64,000 bases of DNA from the NCBI RefSeq assembly GCF_000772105.1, contig NZ_CP009355.1:806001-870000 (forward strand). Reading direction: 5' to 3'. This document shows, piece by piece, positions 36,289-46,150 of the stretch. The notes beneath the pieces are model-generated. The model was not told the DNA's origin and made no database searches. It saw only the letters and a list, made by a program, of their open reading frames with translations. The position numbers and the translations under genes are program-made. The number at the start of each line of letters is the position of its first letter. Position 1 is the first letter of the stretch. This DNA comes from Vibrio tubiashii ATCC 19109 (lineage in GTDB: Bacteria > Pseudomonadota > Gammaproteobacteria > Enterobacterales > Vibrionaceae).

Positions 36289-39180
36289 ATGTTACTTGCT
36301 AAAGCGAGTATTGGCCGTAAATTGTTGCTGTCATTTTTGGCCATGGCGCTGCTGGTTTTAATATCCGCATTGATCGGTATGTTCGGATTTTCGTCCGTAG
36401 CAAAAACCGAGCGCAACGTGGTTAACTCTGCAATCCCTTCGATGATCGAAGCTCGTCAGGTTTCGGAACTCAGTTCGCGGATCATCTCATCTGTACAGAC
36501 ACTCTCGAACGCTAAAACTGAAGCAGAACGTCAAGAGTCAGGTAAAGAGCTCTTTTCGCAACTCGAAACCTTGCTCACGCATATAAAGCAGTTGGGTTCG
36601 GATTCGTTTGACTCGTCATTGCTAGATAGATTGGAATCAGACGTACAAGGTGTTATTGATACGTTGGCAAAACTGGGAATTGTTGTCGAAAGACGGTTAT
36701 TTCTTAGTGATGATCTTGCGATAAGAACTCAAGAGCTAAGAAAACTAGCGAGGGAGTTAGAGCAGCTTACTCGTACACAAGTTGCAAACACGTCGACCAT
36801 TGCTGTAGCTAACGTTACGCATATCTATGCGCTGCTGGAAAAAAACAAAAAAGATCAGGCTTATCAGGCGCTCGATACTTTAGTGGAAGTCGATCTCGAT
36901 TTGGCTGAGCGTTTACACGAGCTCCATCTACTCGCTTTTAAGCTTCTTAATCATATTGAAGAGACACGCACGATCTCTGATATTGATCGTATTCGCACCA
37001 TACGCCAAGAATTCAACAACAACTTGAGCATTATGAAGCGTCGAGTTCAAGCGGTAGAAGATCCAACGCGTTCCGCTCAGATGACGGCCTTACTTGATAA
37101 GTTAGAACAAAGGGAAGTGGTGTTTGATGTTCTCACTCAACGTTATGAGAACGAACTTTCAGCACAGCAGTTGATGCAAGATACGCTTACCCAGTTTTCG
37201 ACACTAAACACAACGGTAAACAAGCTTGTCGATGATTCGAACTCGGCAACGACACGTGCCGTCGCTGAGTTAAAAACCACACTAAATTACGCACAGTTGA
37301 CCCTAACGATCATCACAATATTGGGTATGTTGATAGTGGTCATTATCGTGTGGAAGGTCGTCTATGTATCGGTCGTTAAACGACTCGCTGAGTACTCTTC
37401 AGCGTTGCTTTCGATTGCCAAAGGACAGCTTGAAGTTGACCTCAAAGTGAGAGGGAGCGACGAGCTGGCTCATATGGGCCAAGCGATAATTACCGCGCGC
37501 AACACAGCGAAAGCGTTAAAGGTGGTTGCAGAGAGTGAAGCGGCCGCCAAGAGAGAATTGGAAGAACACAAAGGTCATCTTGAAGAGCTAGTTGCTGAGC
37601 GAACACATCAGCTGCAAAATGCCAATACCCGCCTAAATGAGGAAGTAGAGAACCACGCCAGAGCGCGTCAAGAAGCCGAGCAAGCTAGCCGAGCTAAATC
37701 CGCCTTCTTAGCTACAATGAGCCATGAAATTCGTACACCGATGAATGGCGTTCTTGGTACAGCACGCCTGCTTAAAGATGCCGGTCTCAACAGTACCCAA
37801 GCGCACTATGTTGACGTGATCAATCGCAGCGGTACGACACTATTAGCCATTCTCAACGATGTTTTAGATTACTCAAAAATAGAGGCGGGACATCTTGAGA
37901 TCCGCCCGGTTGATTTTAATCTTCCTGCGATGGTCGATGATACCAAGCAACTGCTATTGGGCAGAGCGAAGGAAAAGTCCTTGCAGCTTGAGTACTGTAT
38001 CGAAAGCGATGTTGAAAAATACTGGTTTGGTGACGTGACTCGTATCAGTCAGGTTCTCAATAATCTGGTTGGTAACGCGATTAAGTTTACCGAACAAGGC
38101 AATGTCGATATCTATGTGTCGCTTGATCCAGATACTCCACAGCACATCATGTTCGAGGTTTCCGATACCGGAGTGGGGATCAGTGCAGACGAACAACTGA
38201 CCTTGTTTGATGCGTTTACCCAAGCAGCTGGTGGCATGGGATCAAAAGGCGGGACGGGCTTAGGCTTAGCGATCAGTAAGCGAATTGTTGAAGCAATGGG
38301 CGGACAATTGTTTGTAGACTCAAGCGTCGGTGAAGGTAGCTGTTTTTGGTTTTCTATCCCACTAACACTAGGTCAGGAGTTTGAAGAGCTAGAAGTAACC
38401 ACTGATTGTCGAATCAAAGCTAAGGTTTTGCTTGTCGAAGATAATCCGGTCAATTGCATGGTTGCAGAAGGGTTCTTGAAAAGTATGAACCACGAGGTAC
38501 ATACAGCAGTGACTGGCGAAAAGGCCTTCTCTTTGTTTAAACAAGAGCAGTTCGATTTGGTGTTGATGGATATAAATCTCCCCGATTGTAACGGCGCAGA
38601 ATTACTCAAAGATTTTAAGACATATGAGCTTGGTCAAGGGACTACAAACGTTGTTCCGATGATTGCCGTCTCTGCGCACGTATACAACGAAGAGGTTGAA
38701 AGTTACTTAGCAGCAGGCTTTGATGGTTACTTACCTAAACCATTAGATAAGGATCAATTATGCCAAGTAATTCAAAATAGTTTAGAAGGGAAGCCTCTGT
38801 TACTTGCCCAAAGTGATGATTGTGATGTAGAAATAGGCATGCAAAAACGGTCAATTATTAATCCGAATGTTATTCTGGCTGATATGGAAGTATTAGGCAG
38901 AGACAAAATGAAAGAAATCAGCCTGATGTTTAATCAGGGGGCTGATGAAATACTTGAACAACTCGATGCCGCTGCTAAACAAGAGAATCAGCATAACACG
39001 GTACAGTTAGCACATAAGTTAAAAGGTTCTGCGGGCAGCTTAGGCTTAGACTCTTTATACGATCTTTGCTTGGAGATAGAAAAGTCTCCCAACCCCTTAG
39101 AGTGTTATCAACAACACAAAGCCGGGTTAACTTTGCTTGTTTCGCAATCGAACGAGGCACTGAAAGAATTATTAGATTAG
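36289..39180 (+). CDS. torS: Hybrid sensor histidine kinase TorS
   Basis: A 963-residue hybrid kinase. TM1 near residues 12-33, a periplasmic helical sensor domain (about 35-330), TM2 near 335-357, HAMP, coiled coil, HisKA with phospho-accepting His479 (motif MSHEIRTPMNG), HATPase with the N and G boxes (SDTGVGI, GGTGLGL), a receiver domain with Asp761 (LVLMDINLPD) and an HPt domain with His909 (AHKLKGSAGSLG). This His-Asp-His relay is the TorS scheme that signals to the response regulator TorR. No torR is in the window. Divergent from torT. Confidence 0.93.
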   Translation: MLLAKASIGRKLLLSFLAMALLVLISALIGMFGFSSVAKTERNVVNSAIPSMIEARQVSELSSRIISSVQTLSNAKTEAERQESGKELFSQLETLLTHIKQLGSDSFDSSLLDRLESDVQGVIDTLAKLGIVVERRLFLSDDLAIRTQELRKLARELEQLTRTQVANTSTIAVANVTHIYALLEKNKKDQAYQALDTLVEVDLDLAERLHELHLLAFKLLNHIEETRTISDIDRIRTIRQEFNNNLSIMKRRVQAVEDPTRSAQMTALLDKLEQREVVFDVLTQRYENELSAQQLMQDTLTQFSTLNTTVNKLVDDSNSATTRAVAELKTTLNYAQLTLTIITILGMLIVVIIVWKVVYVSVVKRLAEYSSALLSIAKGQLEVDLKVRGSDELAHMGQAIITARNTAKALKVVAESEAAAKRELEEHKGHLEELVAERTHQLQNANTRLNEEVENHARARQEAEQASRAKSAFLATMSHEIRTPMNGVLGTARLLKDAGLNSTQAHYVDVINRSGTTLLAILNDVLDYSKIEAGHLEIRPVDFNLPAMVDDTKQLLLGRAKEKSLQLEYCIESDVEKYWFGDVTRISQVLNNLVGNAIKFTEQGNVDIYVSLDPDTPQHIMFEVSDTGVGISADEQLTLFDAFTQAAGGMGSKGGTGLGLAISKRIVEAMGGQLFVDSSVGEGSCFWFSIPLTLGQEFEELEVTTDCRIKAKVLLVEDNPVNCMVAEGFLKSMNHEVHTAVTGEKAFSLFKQEQFDLVLMDINLPDCNGAELLKDFKTYELGQGTTNVVPMIAVSAHVYNEEVESYLAAGFDGYLPKPLDKDQLCQVIQNSLEGKPLLLAQSDDCDVEIGMQKRSIINPNVILADMEVLGRDKMKEISLMFNQGADEILEQLDAAAKQENQHNTVQLAHKLKGSAGSLGLDSLYDLCLEIEKSPNPLECYQQHKAGLTLLVSQSNEALKELLD

Positions 39181-39182
39181 AT

Positions 39183-39710
39183 ATGAACCAAATTGAATCA
39201 AAAAAACTTTCCATGGCTCAGATCACGGAAGATGATTGGGCGCTGTTTGAACGATTAAATCAAGATGAAGATGTGATTCGTTACGCTTTCGATAAACCGT
39301 CTACTGAGCAAATCCGAGAGCGTTTTACATCGAGGTTACCCGCGTGGAGCTGGCCGGACAGCCATTGGTTGTGTCTGGTGATTCGAGAAAAAGAGTCCGG
39401 TGATGCTGTTGGCGTGACAGGCTTGTGTGTCTCTGAACAAAGCAAGGATGAAGTAGAAGTAGGTTATCTATTACTGCCAGAATTCCACGGTAAAGGCTAT
39501 GGAACGGAGTCTTTAGTTGCTTTGATTGATCATGCTACTAGTGAGTTTCCGATTAAAACGGTCAATGCGATTGTGACCGACGGAAACATTGCTTCATGCA
39601 AAGTGCTTGAGAAAGCTGGCTTTACCTTAGCTGAACGTGAAAAAGATGCCTATTTACTAGGTGGTAAATACTACGATGACTTAATTTATCGTTTTCAGGT
39701 ATCGGCCTAA
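39183..39710 (+). CDS. GNAT-family N-acetyltransferase
   Basis: A 175-residue RimJ/RimL-like GNAT protein starting 3 bases after torS, so cotranscription is likely. N-terminus begins MNQIESKKLSMAQITEDDW; the open frame extends upstream into torS but that start has no support. Acetyl-CoA loop LLLPEFHGKGYGTESL (about 95-110) is conserved, followed by NIASCKVLEKAGF. Converges with the YhhN-type gene and their stops overlap by four bases. Substrate unknown; link to TMAO sensing is only by position. Confidence 0.82.
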   Translation: MNQIESKKLSMAQITEDDWALFERLNQDEDVIRYAFDKPSTEQIRERFTSRLPAWSWPDSHWLCLVIREKESGDAVGVTGLCVSEQSKDEVEVGYLLLPEFHGKGYGTESLVALIDHATSEFPIKTVNAIVTDGNIASCKVLEKAGFTLAEREKDAYLLGGKYYDDLIYRFQVSA

Positions 39711-40330
39711 GAAGTGACGACTGACAAAGTCAGCAAGGTTTGAGCCGTGTAATAGGTGATCATCACAACGTGACGCGAGTATGCTGAGTGGCTACGAAAA
39801 CGATCCACCGCCAGTACAACATCCGACACGATGAAAATGAATGCGCCTAACACGGCATAGCCCGCACCAGAGCCTAAAGATGAATTCCAATGCTCAATGG
39901 TGCCCCAAGCCATCATCAATATTCCTAAGCTATAGACGGCGATAGGTAGCTTCCAACGACCTAAGTTTGGCAATAACAGTAGATACACAAGCGTTCCAAT
40001 CGCAAGGAGTGTTAACAATATCCAGACATTAATTTGCATATCTACCGCACTGAAAAATGCGATGCTATAAGCAAAGTGGGCAAGTAAAAAAACGCTAAGA
40101 CCTTGTATAAACTTATCTTTTGGGTGCATTAAAAAAATGTCGCCTATGCAAGATAAGATCAGGCCAACGCCAATCCACAGGGCGTAGGTTGCCTGGGCTA
40201 GTTGATTGCCAAAGACAATAATAGACATAAGAAAGATCGGTGTCGGCTTCGATAAATAAAAAATCCAACGATTGCTTTGGTTAATACTCCATACGTGTAT
40301 TGCGCACGTTAGGGTAATTAATAGCCACAT
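39707..40330 (-). CDS. YhhN/TMEM86-family membrane protein
   Basis: A 207-residue integral membrane protein with about eight hydrophobic helices. Features of the YhhN family include GVGLILSCIGDIFLMHP (Asp in a membrane context), FLLAHFAYSIAFF and the C-terminal GAFIFIVSDVVLAVDRF. Eukaryotic TMEM86 and some bacterial relatives hydrolyse lysoplasmalogens; activity here is inferred from family only. Its stop overlaps that of the convergent GNAT gene. Stands alone. Confidence 0.82.
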   Translation of the reverse strand: MWLLITLTCAIHVWSINQSNRWIFYLSKPTPIFLMSIIVFGNQLAQATYALWIGVGLILSCIGDIFLMHPKDKFIQGLSVFLLAHFAYSIAFFSAVDMQINVWILLTLLAIGTLVYLLLLPNLGRWKLPIAVYSLGILMMAWGTIEHWNSSLGSGAGYAVLGAFIFIVSDVVLAVDRFRSHSAYSRHVVMITYYTAQTLLTLSVVTS

Positions 40331-40345
40331 AAATCCTTCTTATAC

Positions 40346-40371
40346 AAAAAAAGCAGCGAATGCTGCTTTTT
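40346..40371 (-). terminator. Terminator after the yqhD-like gene
   Basis: AAAAGCAGC / GCTGCTTTT around a 4-base loop, with A and T runs on both sides. It lies 21 bases past the yqhD-like stop on the minus strand. Confidence 0.8.
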
Positions 40372-40392
40372 AGATTAATAACTTAGCTGAAT

Positions 40393-41541
40393 TTACGCAA
40401 TAGCAAGGTCAAGGATCTTACGGCTTTGCTCTAAGTTGATCGCTTGGTTTTCGCCCAGTGCAACCATGCCGTGTTGCGTCAGTTGATTAATCACAGAGTC
40501 AACGGCCTGTTCTTTATCAGTTTCGTACTCACTAAATTGAGTGGCAACACCTAGCGATTGGTAGAAAGATTCAATCGCTACTATGGTTTGCTCAGCAAGA
40601 TCGTCTGTCGCTTCTAGACCAAATACGTTAATACCCATCTGTTCTAGTTTTGTCTTCTTAACGGCAAATTGATTACGTAGCAAAGAAGGCTGTACGATAG
40701 CGAGTGAGCGTGCGTGATCAACACCCCAAAGCGCCGTAAATTCGTGACCGATCATATGCGTCGCCCAATCTTGCGGAACGCCCGAGCCAATTAACCCATT
40801 AAGTGCTTGGTTCGCTGTCCACATCAAGTTTGCACGCCACTGATCATTGTCGCGCTGTGCAAATTCAGCACCTAACACTTTTAAGTTTTTAAGCAGCGCT
40901 TCTGCGTAACCATCTTGAACCATAGCGCCGTGTTGGTTAGTTAAGTACTGCTCGCAGACATGAACCCATGCATCGACAATACCATTGATTAATTGCTTCT
41001 CTGGCAGAGTTTTCATTACATCTGGGTCCATGACCGCAAACTTAGGCTGTACATGCGGTGTCATGAACGGGAGTTTGTCGTGAGTTTCTGCTTTTGTAAT
41101 CACAGCGCCCATGTTTGACTCTGACCCTGTAGCTGGCAACGTTAAGATAGCGCCTAGCGGCACGGCTTCAGTTACTTGATGTTTGCCAACCATAATGTCC
41201 CAACCATCACCGTCATATTTCGCAGCAGCCGCGACATATTTTGAGCCATCGATGACCGAACCACCGCCCACTGCCAGTATGAAGTTGATACCTTGTTGCT
41301 TGACTAAAGCCACGGCTTTATCGAGAGTTTCTTTTGTTGGGTTTGGCTCTACGCCGGAAAATTCACTCCAAGTGTGGTTGCTCAGAGCCTGCGAAACCTG
41401 ATCATAAACACCATTGCTTTTAATTGAACCGCCACCGTAAATAACAAGTACTTTTTGATCGGTAGGGATGATGGATTGAATGCTTTGAATTTGACCTTGA
41501 CCAAATTGAATTTGGGTTGGGTTAACGTATGAAAATTGCAT
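40393..41541 (-). CDS. yqhD: Iron-type alcohol dehydrogenase / aldehyde reductase YqhD
   Basis: A 382-residue group III (Fe-type family) alcohol dehydrogenase, close to E. coli YqhD (387). NADP site GGGSIKSNGVYDQV and the family loop AVGGGSVIDGSKYVAAA are present. Metal ligands sit in the segments VDAWVHVCEQY and IGHEFTALWGVDHARSL. YqhD reduces short aldehydes such as those from lipid peroxidation and methylglyoxal, using NADPH. The AraC-type gene upstream on the other strand is probably its regulator, as YqhC is in E. coli. Confidence 0.92.
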   Translation of the reverse strand: MQFSYVNPTQIQFGQGQIQSIQSIIPTDQKVLVIYGGGSIKSNGVYDQVSQALSNHTWSEFSGVEPNPTKETLDKAVALVKQQGINFILAVGGGSVIDGSKYVAAAAKYDGDGWDIMVGKHQVTEAVPLGAILTLPATGSESNMGAVITKAETHDKLPFMTPHVQPKFAVMDPDVMKTLPEKQLINGIVDAWVHVCEQYLTNQHGAMVQDGYAEALLKNLKVLGAEFAQRDNDQWRANLMWTANQALNGLIGSGVPQDWATHMIGHEFTALWGVDHARSLAIVQPSLLRNQFAVKKTKLEQMGINVFGLEATDDLAEQTIVAIESFYQSLGVATQFSEYETDKEQAVDSVINQLTQHGMVALGENQAINLEQSRKILDLAIA

Positions 41542-41682
41542 TGTGTTATGCCTCTTGCTTCCAGTTATGGATTGTAATCTTTATCGCTAACATGCATATT
41601 AGTAGTGGAGTTTAGCTTGATAAAGGCCAATTACTCCAAATATTATGCCTATTTCTCCAAGATTAATTTTAGCGGAGCAAAA

Positions 41683-42567
41683 ATGTCACTCGCAGAACTT
41701 ATGCAGCAATACGTCGATATGAAAGGTTTCGATCAACTCGAAGGCATTGCTAAAACTGAAATCGAAGGGCTCTACTTTTATCGAAGTAGTCAGGGAAACA
41801 CGCGTCGACCTTTTGTCTATCAATCTGGCGTTATTGTGCTTGGACAAGGTAAAAAGAACATCTACCTTGGTAATCAGCCTGTTCAATATGGACCTGATGA
41901 CTATCTCGTTGTCGGCGTACCAATGCCTTTAGAGTGTGAAGCAATCGCTGTTGATGGAGAACCCTTGCTAGGTTTAAGTATCGATATTGACCCACAAGTA
42001 CTGCACCGGCTCGTGAACAAGCTGGAAACTATGAACTGTTACAAGCCTTGTGCCGATGGCAGTGTACGTTCCGGTCTTAAATCTGTTGCTATGGATGACG
42101 ATATGCTCGGTGTCTGCAAAAGGTTGATGAAAGCACTTTGTAATCCGATTGAGCTAGCGGTGTTAGGCGATAGTTTGATGGAGGAGTTAGCGTTTAGAGC
42201 CTTAATGAGCAAAGAAGGCCATGTGTTATTCGATCTCGCTCGCCATGAGGGGCATTACGCACGAGTGGCAAAAGCGCTTGATTACCTCCATCAGAACTAT
42301 ACAGCTTCCGTAACAGTGCAAGATCTTGCTGAACAAGCAAATATGAGTGTTTCTGCGTTTCACCAAGCCTTTAGGAGTGTCACCTTAGCATCACCAATCC
42401 AGTACATTAAAAAGGTGCGATTGGATAAAGCGCGGGAGCTGATACAGTTAGAGGGGGTTAAAGTTGGAGAAGCCGCTCGTTTAGTGGGATACAACAGTAC
42501 TTCTCAGTTCTCTAGGGAGTTTAAACGCCACTTCAATGAAACCCCGAAAGCCAAACTTGTTAGCTAA
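41683..42567 (+). CDS. AraC-family transcriptional regulator, YqhC-like
   Basis: A 294-residue regulator divergent from the yqhD-like gene. An N-terminal AraC-type ligand domain (about residues 15-175) is followed by two helix-turn-helix motifs over the last 100 residues: VTVQDLAEQANMSVSAFHQAFR and GEAARLVGYNSTSQFSREFKRHF. The start at 41683 (after GCGGAGCAAAA) is preferred to a longer frame from a GTG at 41605. YqhC in E. coli activates yqhD in response to aldehydes; the same role is inferred from arrangement and family. Confidence 0.85.
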   Translation: MSLAELMQQYVDMKGFDQLEGIAKTEIEGLYFYRSSQGNTRRPFVYQSGVIVLGQGKKNIYLGNQPVQYGPDDYLVVGVPMPLECEAIAVDGEPLLGLSIDIDPQVLHRLVNKLETMNCYKPCADGSVRSGLKSVAMDDDMLGVCKRLMKALCNPIELAVLGDSLMEELAFRALMSKEGHVLFDLARHEGHYARVAKALDYLHQNYTASVTVQDLAEQANMSVSAFHQAFRSVTLASPIQYIKKVRLDKARELIQLEGVKVGEAARLVGYNSTSQFSREFKRHFNETPKAKLVS

Positions 42568-42610
42568 CTGTAAAAAGAGGAAATCAGGTTTTACAAATTT
42601 ACAGTGTTTT

Positions 42611-42735
42611 TTAACTCAAGTTTGAGTAATATTATAAAAACAAAGCGAATTATTCTCGTTTCCCTATAGGAGATCTAGTCAATCTTCTGTGATAAGCCCC
42701 TTTTTCAGTGATGATGAAGGGGCTTATTTTTTTAT
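42611..42735 (+). ncRNA. Candidate small RNA with intrinsic terminator (or distal terminator of the araC-type gene)
   Basis: A possible promoter (TTAACT at 42611, 16-base spacer, TATAAA at 42633) precedes about 90 bases that end in a perfect 11-bp hairpin ATAAGCCCCTT (42692) / AAGGGGCTTAT (42717-42727) and seven Ts. There is no ORF. The hairpin is 125 bases after the araC-type gene stop, farther than usual, which favours a separate transcript. I do not recognise a known vibrio sRNA here. Confidence 0.4.
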
Positions 42736-42951
42736 CAATAACCAAGTAAAACTAGTTATTGATGCAAATTAAGTGTCAGCTTGTTGCATATATTGAGCTG
42801 TAAATTGCGAGTCATTTTATAGTCTGACCAAACAACACGTGTCATTTTGGCATTCTTATCTAGGGTTATTTTACGCGAAAATTTAAGTGTTCAATCTTAT
42901 TGATAAACATAGAAATTAAAGCGTTTAAACAACAACTTAAGGATAAATGAA
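42736..42951 (+). promoter_or_regulatory. Upstream region of the chitinase gene
   Basis: About 215 bases of AT-rich sequence between the hairpin and the chitinase start. It must hold the chitinase promoter, and AAGGATAAATGAA gives its ribosome site. I could not pick a reliable -35/-10 pair or a known operator. Confidence 0.45.
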
Positions 42952-45900
42952 ATGCATAAATCAACGTCAGGAACGGCTAGAAGAGTATTTACCCTTAGTA
43001 CTCTTAGCGCGTCATGTTTAATGGCATTTAACAGTTACGCCGCAGTTGACTGCAGCCCTCTCGGAGCTTGGGATTCATCGACCATTTATAACACTGGTGA
43101 TCAAGTTCAACACTTGGGCGAGGGTTATCAGGCTAATTATTGGACGCAAGGAAATAACCCAACCCAAACGTCGGGCGAATGGGGTCACTGGAAACATTTA
43201 GGAGCGTGTGATGCTACTGGAGGAAATGAGCCTCCAACGGTGTCAGTGACGTCTCCTCTTGCCTCTGATGCAATCACTCAAGGTGACGCTGTCACTATTT
43301 CTGCAAGCGCGTCAGATGTCGATGGAACGGTCACCAAGGTGGAGTTTTCTGTTGATGGTGTTGTGGTTGGTCAAGCGACACAAGCTCCTTATAGTGTGGC
43401 TTGGACCGCTACCGTTGGCAGTCATCAAATCGGTGCGGTTTCTTATGATGATGCGGGCGCTCAGAGTACAGTCAGTAGCGTGACAATAAATGTCGTCTCT
43501 GCAAATCCTGATAACATTGCACCAACAGTCGATGTTGCGCTATCGACCAACTCGGTAGATGTAGGAAGTGCAGTGACACTTACGGCTAATGCAGCGGATG
43601 CGGATGGGTCAGTTGATAAAGTAGACTTTTATGTTGGTGGTAGTTTGGTGGGTACTGCCGCTACTGCGCCTTACACTTTGAATTACACAACGGTGCAAGC
43701 TGGCAATCTTGCGGTGTATGCCGTTGCAACAGACAATCTAGGGGCGAGTACTAATTCGACGCCTGTTACTCTCGTCGTTAACGGTGTACCGCCGGTTGCT
43801 AATTGTCGTCCAGACGGTTTATATCAGACACAAGGCGTGAATGTTCCTTACTGTACCGTCTACGATGGCGAAGGTCGTGAGCAGATGGGAGCGGATCACC
43901 CGCGTCGCGTGATTGGATATTTCACTAGTTGGCGTGCGGGTGATGACCCACAAGCCTCATACCTCGTCAAAGATATTCCATGGGAACAACTGACTCATAT
44001 TAATTATGCCTTTGTTGGTATTGGTTCTGATGGGAAAGTGAACTTAGGTGATGTCAACGATCCAAACAATGCAGCAACCAGTAAAGAATGGCCAGGGGTA
44101 GATATTGACCCAACACTGGGTTTTAAAGGGCACTTTGGTGCGTTAGCGACTTATAAACAGCGCTATGGTGTTAAGACGCTGATTTCTATTGGTGGCTGGG
44201 CTGAAACTGGTGGTCATTTTGATGCCAATGGTAATCGTGTTGCTGATGGTGGTTTCTACACCATGACAACCAATGTCGACGGATCAATTAACCACGCAGG
44301 TATAGAAAAATTTGCCGCTTCAGCCGTTGAAATGATGCGTACCTATAAGTTCGATGGTCTGGATATTGACTACGAATATCCGACGTCAATGGCAGGTGCA
44401 GGAAACCCTTATGATAAAGCCTTTATGGAGCCGCGACGCCCATATTTGTGGGCTTCTTACCAAGAGTTAATGAAAGTTTTACGTGAGAAGCTCGACGCAG
44501 CTTCAGCGCAAGACGGTATTCATTACATGTTAACTATTGCGGCGCCATCATCTGGATATCTATTGCGAGGCATGGAAACTTTTGATATCACCAAATACCT
44601 CGATTACGTCAACATCATGTCCTACGACCTACATGGAGCATGGAATGATCATGTAGGACACAATGCTGCGTTGTTCGATACAGGAGAAGACTCAGAGTTA
44701 GCGCAGTGGAATGTCTATGGTACGGCCGCCTATGGTGGTATTGGCTACTTGAACACCGACTGGGCTTACCACTATTTCCGCGGTTCGATGCCAGCAGGTC
44801 GTATCAACATTGGTGTTCCATACTACACTCGCGGTTGGCAAGATGTGACAGGTGGGACTAATGGTCTTTGGGGCCGCGCTGCCTTACCAAATCAAGCCCA
44901 ATGCCCTGAAGGAACAGGGGAAGGCGAGAAGAACAATTGTGGTAATGGTGCGATGGGCATCGATAACATGTGGCATGATAAAGATCCTCAAGGCAACGAA
45001 ATGGGGGCGGGCTCAGGCCCAATGTGGCATGCTAAAAACCTAGAGAAGGGAGTATGGGGTACGTACAGCGCCGCTTATGGCTTAGATCCTGTTAATGATC
45101 CGAGTGATCAATTGGTTGGCACCTATACAAGACACTATGACAGCGTTGCGGTTGCACCTTGGCTATGGAACGCACAAAAGAATGTTTTCCTTTCCACTGA
45201 AGATGAAGCTTCGGTTTCTGTTAAAGCGGACTACGTCATTAACAAAGAGATCGGTGGGATTATGTTCTGGGAGCTAGCAGGGGACTACAACTGTTATCTG
45301 ATTGAGAATGGACAGCGTACCTCTGTCGACTTGACTGAGCAAGCCTGTGCAAATGGAACTGGTGAGTACCATATGGGTAACACCATGACGAAAGCTATCT
45401 ACGATAAGTTTAAGTCTGCGACGCCATATGGCAATAAGGTTTCAACGGGCGCAATACCTACCGAGGCCGTTGATATAGCAGTGACGATCGGCGGCTTTAA
45501 AGTGGGTGATCAGAACTACCCAATCAACCCTAAAGTGACCTTCACGAACAATACAGGGCAAGCCATTCCTGGTGGTACTGAGTTCCAATTCGATATCCCA
45601 GTTTCGGCTCCTGATAATGCTAAAGATCAATCGGGTGGCGGGTTAAAAGTCATCGCGTCTGGCCACACAAGAGCGAACAACATTGGTGGCCTTGATGGAC
45701 CAATGCACAGAGTCGCATTTAGTCTGCCAAGCTGGAAAGAACTGCCTGTCGGTGGGACTTACGAGCTTGATATGGTCTACTACCTACCTATCTCTGGGCC
45801 TGCGAATTACACTGTAAATCTGAGCGGAGTAGATTACGCATTTAAATTTGAGCAACCAGACTTACCGCTAGCGGATTTGTCTAATGGTGGAAACAACGGT

Positions 45901-46080
45901 GGTAGTAATGGAGGTAACACCGGTACTGTAACAGCATGGGAGCCAGGCGTGACCCAAGCAATCAATGGTGACACCTATTCTTACAATGGAAAATGTTTCG
46001 TTGCCAAGAATAATCCCGGTACATGGGAATCACCGACTCAGTCAAACTGGTTTTGGGATGAGGTTACTTGCCCTCAGTAA
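42952..46080 (+). CDS. Multidomain secreted chitinase, GH18
   Basis: A 1042-residue exported enzyme. Order: signal peptide (about 1-30); N-terminal carbohydrate-binding module, CBM5/12 type (about 33-88, aromatic-rich); two Ig-like repeats (about 92-182 and 190-278, each with DVDG/DADG turns); GH18 catalytic domain (about 318-820) with the motif DGLDIDYE, giving Asp468, Asp471, Asp473 and catalytic acid Glu475; a ChiC-like C-terminal domain (about 840-975); a Gly/Asn linker (about 980-995); and a C-terminal CBM (about 997-1042). Degrades chitin outside the cell. Longer than the 850-residue vibrio ChiA. Confidence 0.92.
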   Translation: MHKSTSGTARRVFTLSTLSASCLMAFNSYAAVDCSPLGAWDSSTIYNTGDQVQHLGEGYQANYWTQGNNPTQTSGEWGHWKHLGACDATGGNEPPTVSVTSPLASDAITQGDAVTISASASDVDGTVTKVEFSVDGVVVGQATQAPYSVAWTATVGSHQIGAVSYDDAGAQSTVSSVTINVVSANPDNIAPTVDVALSTNSVDVGSAVTLTANAADADGSVDKVDFYVGGSLVGTAATAPYTLNYTTVQAGNLAVYAVATDNLGASTNSTPVTLVVNGVPPVANCRPDGLYQTQGVNVPYCTVYDGEGREQMGADHPRRVIGYFTSWRAGDDPQASYLVKDIPWEQLTHINYAFVGIGSDGKVNLGDVNDPNNAATSKEWPGVDIDPTLGFKGHFGALATYKQRYGVKTLISIGGWAETGGHFDANGNRVADGGFYTMTTNVDGSINHAGIEKFAASAVEMMRTYKFDGLDIDYEYPTSMAGAGNPYDKAFMEPRRPYLWASYQELMKVLREKLDAASAQDGIHYMLTIAAPSSGYLLRGMETFDITKYLDYVNIMSYDLHGAWNDHVGHNAALFDTGEDSELAQWNVYGTAAYGGIGYLNTDWAYHYFRGSMPAGRINIGVPYYTRGWQDVTGGTNGLWGRAALPNQAQCPEGTGEGEKNNCGNGAMGIDNMWHDKDPQGNEMGAGSGPMWHAKNLEKGVWGTYSAAYGLDPVNDPSDQLVGTYTRHYDSVAVAPWLWNAQKNVFLSTEDEASVSVKADYVINKEIGGIMFWELAGDYNCYLIENGQRTSVDLTEQACANGTGEYHMGNTMTKAIYDKFKSATPYGNKVSTGAIPTEAVDIAVTIGGFKVGDQNYPINPKVTFTNNTGQAIPGGTEFQFDIPVSAPDNAKDQSGGGLKVIASGHTRANNIGGLDGPMHRVAFSLPSWKELPVGGTYELDMVYYLPISGPANYTVNLSGVDYAFKFEQPDLPLADLSNGGNNGGSNGGNTGTVTAWEPGVTQAINGDTYSYNGKCFVAKNNPGTWESPTQSNWFWDEVTCPQ

Positions 46081-46098
46081 GTGAATCTTGCTTAGTAC

Positions 46099-46133
46099 AA
46101 GGCCCTGGCATTCCACCAAGGCCTTTTTTTATA
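46099..46133 (+). terminator. Terminator after the chitinase gene
   Basis: AAGGCC (46099-46104) pairs with GGCCTT (46120-46125), with an inner TGG/CCA pair, then a seven-T run. About 20 bases after the chitinase stop. Confidence 0.75.
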
Positions 46134-46150
46134 GGGTAAACCCATACTGA

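Noticed and set aside
45880..45950. Gly/Asn-rich repeat as a tandem repeat locus
   Set aside because: It is a short linker in the chitinase protein and too irregular to call a DNA repeat.
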